Source: Cyprinodon diabolis (Eukaryota; Chordata; Actinopteri; Cyprinodontiformes; Cyprinodontidae). Taken from it: a stretch of 64,000 nt of DNA. The number at the start of each line of letters is the position of its first letter. The stretch's first letter is position 1. Positions 62,698 through 64,000 of this stretch are shown here, one piece after another. The notes below the pieces were generated by a model. The model searched no databases. It was not told where the DNA came from and saw nothing but the letters and a program-made list of their open reading frames with translations. The stretch covers positions 25,256,609 through 25,320,608 of the forward strand of contig CM060072.1 in the NCBI GenBank assembly GCA_030533445.1. Reading direction: 5' to 3'. The position numbers and the translations under genes were made by a program.

Positions 62698-64000
62698 TTT
62701 TTACTTTCTTTTGCTACACATTTCATACCTTTTTTTAATGCTTTGTGGAAACTCTGTGCTTGGTTATTCCTGTTTCACTGTTTCGCGATCGAATCACCTA
62801 AAATAACACAGGGAGCAACATCTAAGTGGCAATTAACTATTTTTTTCTCTGGGTTTGTTTTCTCTTCTAGTTTTTAATTTGCATTATTGACTCTATCCAA
62901 CTGAGGGGCTTACAGTCAAAAAAGCCAAGAGGATACCAACAGAATGTAAAAGCAAACATTGAAATATCCAGAGATGATGGAGCAGACAGCAAATAGCTGA
63001 CACAGGATCTGCCTCTGAGTGACAGATCTTTCTGGAATCAAACATGACCAGAAGGAGCAAACAGAATAATTTCCGCATAGCATGACAGAGCAATATATTC
63101 AGTCAGTTTTGTTAAATTCTCTGAAAACATTAAAGAATGCTCAACAAAATTAGTTCACAACCAACAACATTTAAAGTAAAGCTTTAATGTGAACTGACTG
63201 TAATATATTAGCTCAGCAAGTTACTTAATAGTTCTGGTATAATTTCTAGAAATATAAACCTATCCATTAAAAAGTAACAAAATTTATATTTATTATTATA
63301 TTACAACACAGATTTACATATAATTGCACCGTAGAGAAAAATAAACCATGCATTGTTTTCAAAATGCCTCACAGATAGAGATCTGAATAAAGTTGGCTGT
63401 GCATTTATATTTAGCCCTCTTTCCTTTGACACCCCTAAATTAAATCCAGATGTCTTTAGAAGTCAAATTTCACCACATTAGTGAGGATCATTGGAGACAA
63501 GGCGCATAGCACAGATCAGGACTACATTTGCTTAAAGAACAACATTATAATCAAAAATCAACACTGTGGTTTTTTTTTTTTTATGGTGTTCAAAGTTTAG
63601 TGAACTACATTATATCAATTAATATTTATCAGCTATAATAGCGATATTAATATCGATATCAACTCGTATTTTTTAAAATAGTGCTTCCCTAATTGCAAGT
63701 CCAGCTTGATGTTTTAAATTAAGCTCAATTGAACTTTTTTTGCTTTATACAAACAAAGATACTAATTGATCATTCAAGTGCTTTCTCTGAACATAAAGCC
63801 CTAATTGCACTGTGAATAGAATTTTTCCATAGAATTAATTGATAGCAGTGAGTTAGAAACTTCAACACCATCGAAGTAAAGTTTTTTTGTTTTTTTATCT
63901 TATGTAATTTCACACTTCTTACCCAAAAGGGCTGCAAAAGTCATGTAAAAAAATTAAAAATAGTGTTGGAAGGATTTAATATCACAATTGCTGATAACCA
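62698..64000. other. Downstream intergenic DNA, no gene recognised
   Basis: AT-rich. A short minus-strand frame at 62893-63093 has no recognisable domain. No exon of a neighbouring gene identified. Confidence 0.4.

Noticed and set aside
62420..62806. Open frame of His-Pro-Ser-Ile repeats
   Set aside because: It is the translation of the (CCAT)n microsatellite, not a gene.
62893..63093. Small minus-strand secreted-protein-like frame
   Set aside because: Hydrophobic by composition only, with no splice signals, no Kozak-like context of note and no recognisable family.

Overview
The window is vertebrate nuclear DNA, almost certainly from a ray-finned fish. Short, GC-richer coding exons with GT-AG (and two GC-AG) introns sit in AT-rich non-coding sequence. 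The repeats are typical of teleosts: an L2-clade LINE, Rex/RTE-like LINE remnants, Tc1/mariner fragments, many hAT-like MITEs and a tRNA-derived SINE-like unit. The SINE-like unit and its tail resemble repeats common in percomorphs, perhaps cyprinodontiforms, but that is a weak inference from memory. No prokaryotic features are present.

One protein-coding gene dominates: a latent TGF-beta binding protein on the + strand, identified as ltbp3. I could assemble 28 consecutive exons from 15059 to 61347. They encode 1163 residues plus a stop codon, and the reading frame closes exactly. Domain order is EGF, linker, hybrid domain, cbEGF, TB1, Pro/Thr-rich hinge, eight cbEGFs, TB2 (the LAP-binding 8-Cys module), four cbEGFs, TB3, short linker, EGF, cbEGF, stop. 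Of the 27 introns, 25 are phase 1, the signature of shuffled EGF/TB modules. The 5' exons (signal peptide and 4-Cys N-terminus, roughly 100 residues) were not found in 1-15058 and probably lie upstream of the window.

Layout: 1-2400 is a 5'-truncated L2 LINE on the minus strand with a long open reverse transcriptase frame. 2400-15058 is MITEs and decayed LINE pieces, probably within an upstream ltbp3 intron. 15059-61347 is the ltbp3 exons, with introns carrying most of the repeats. 61348 to about 62070 is the 3' UTR with two candidate poly(A) signals. 62100-64000 is downstream DNA with a (CCAT)n microsatellite.

No undescribed biological system is evident. The points most worth a second look are: a fourth cbEGF between TB2 and TB3 where human LTBP3 has three; a His-Pro in place of the usual aromatic-Pro dipeptide in TB2; a 14-nt microexon; two GC-AG introns; a hAT-like MITE nested in a Tc1 copy, whose empty site survives in a second Tc1 copy in the same gene; and a perfect 30-bp palindrome.
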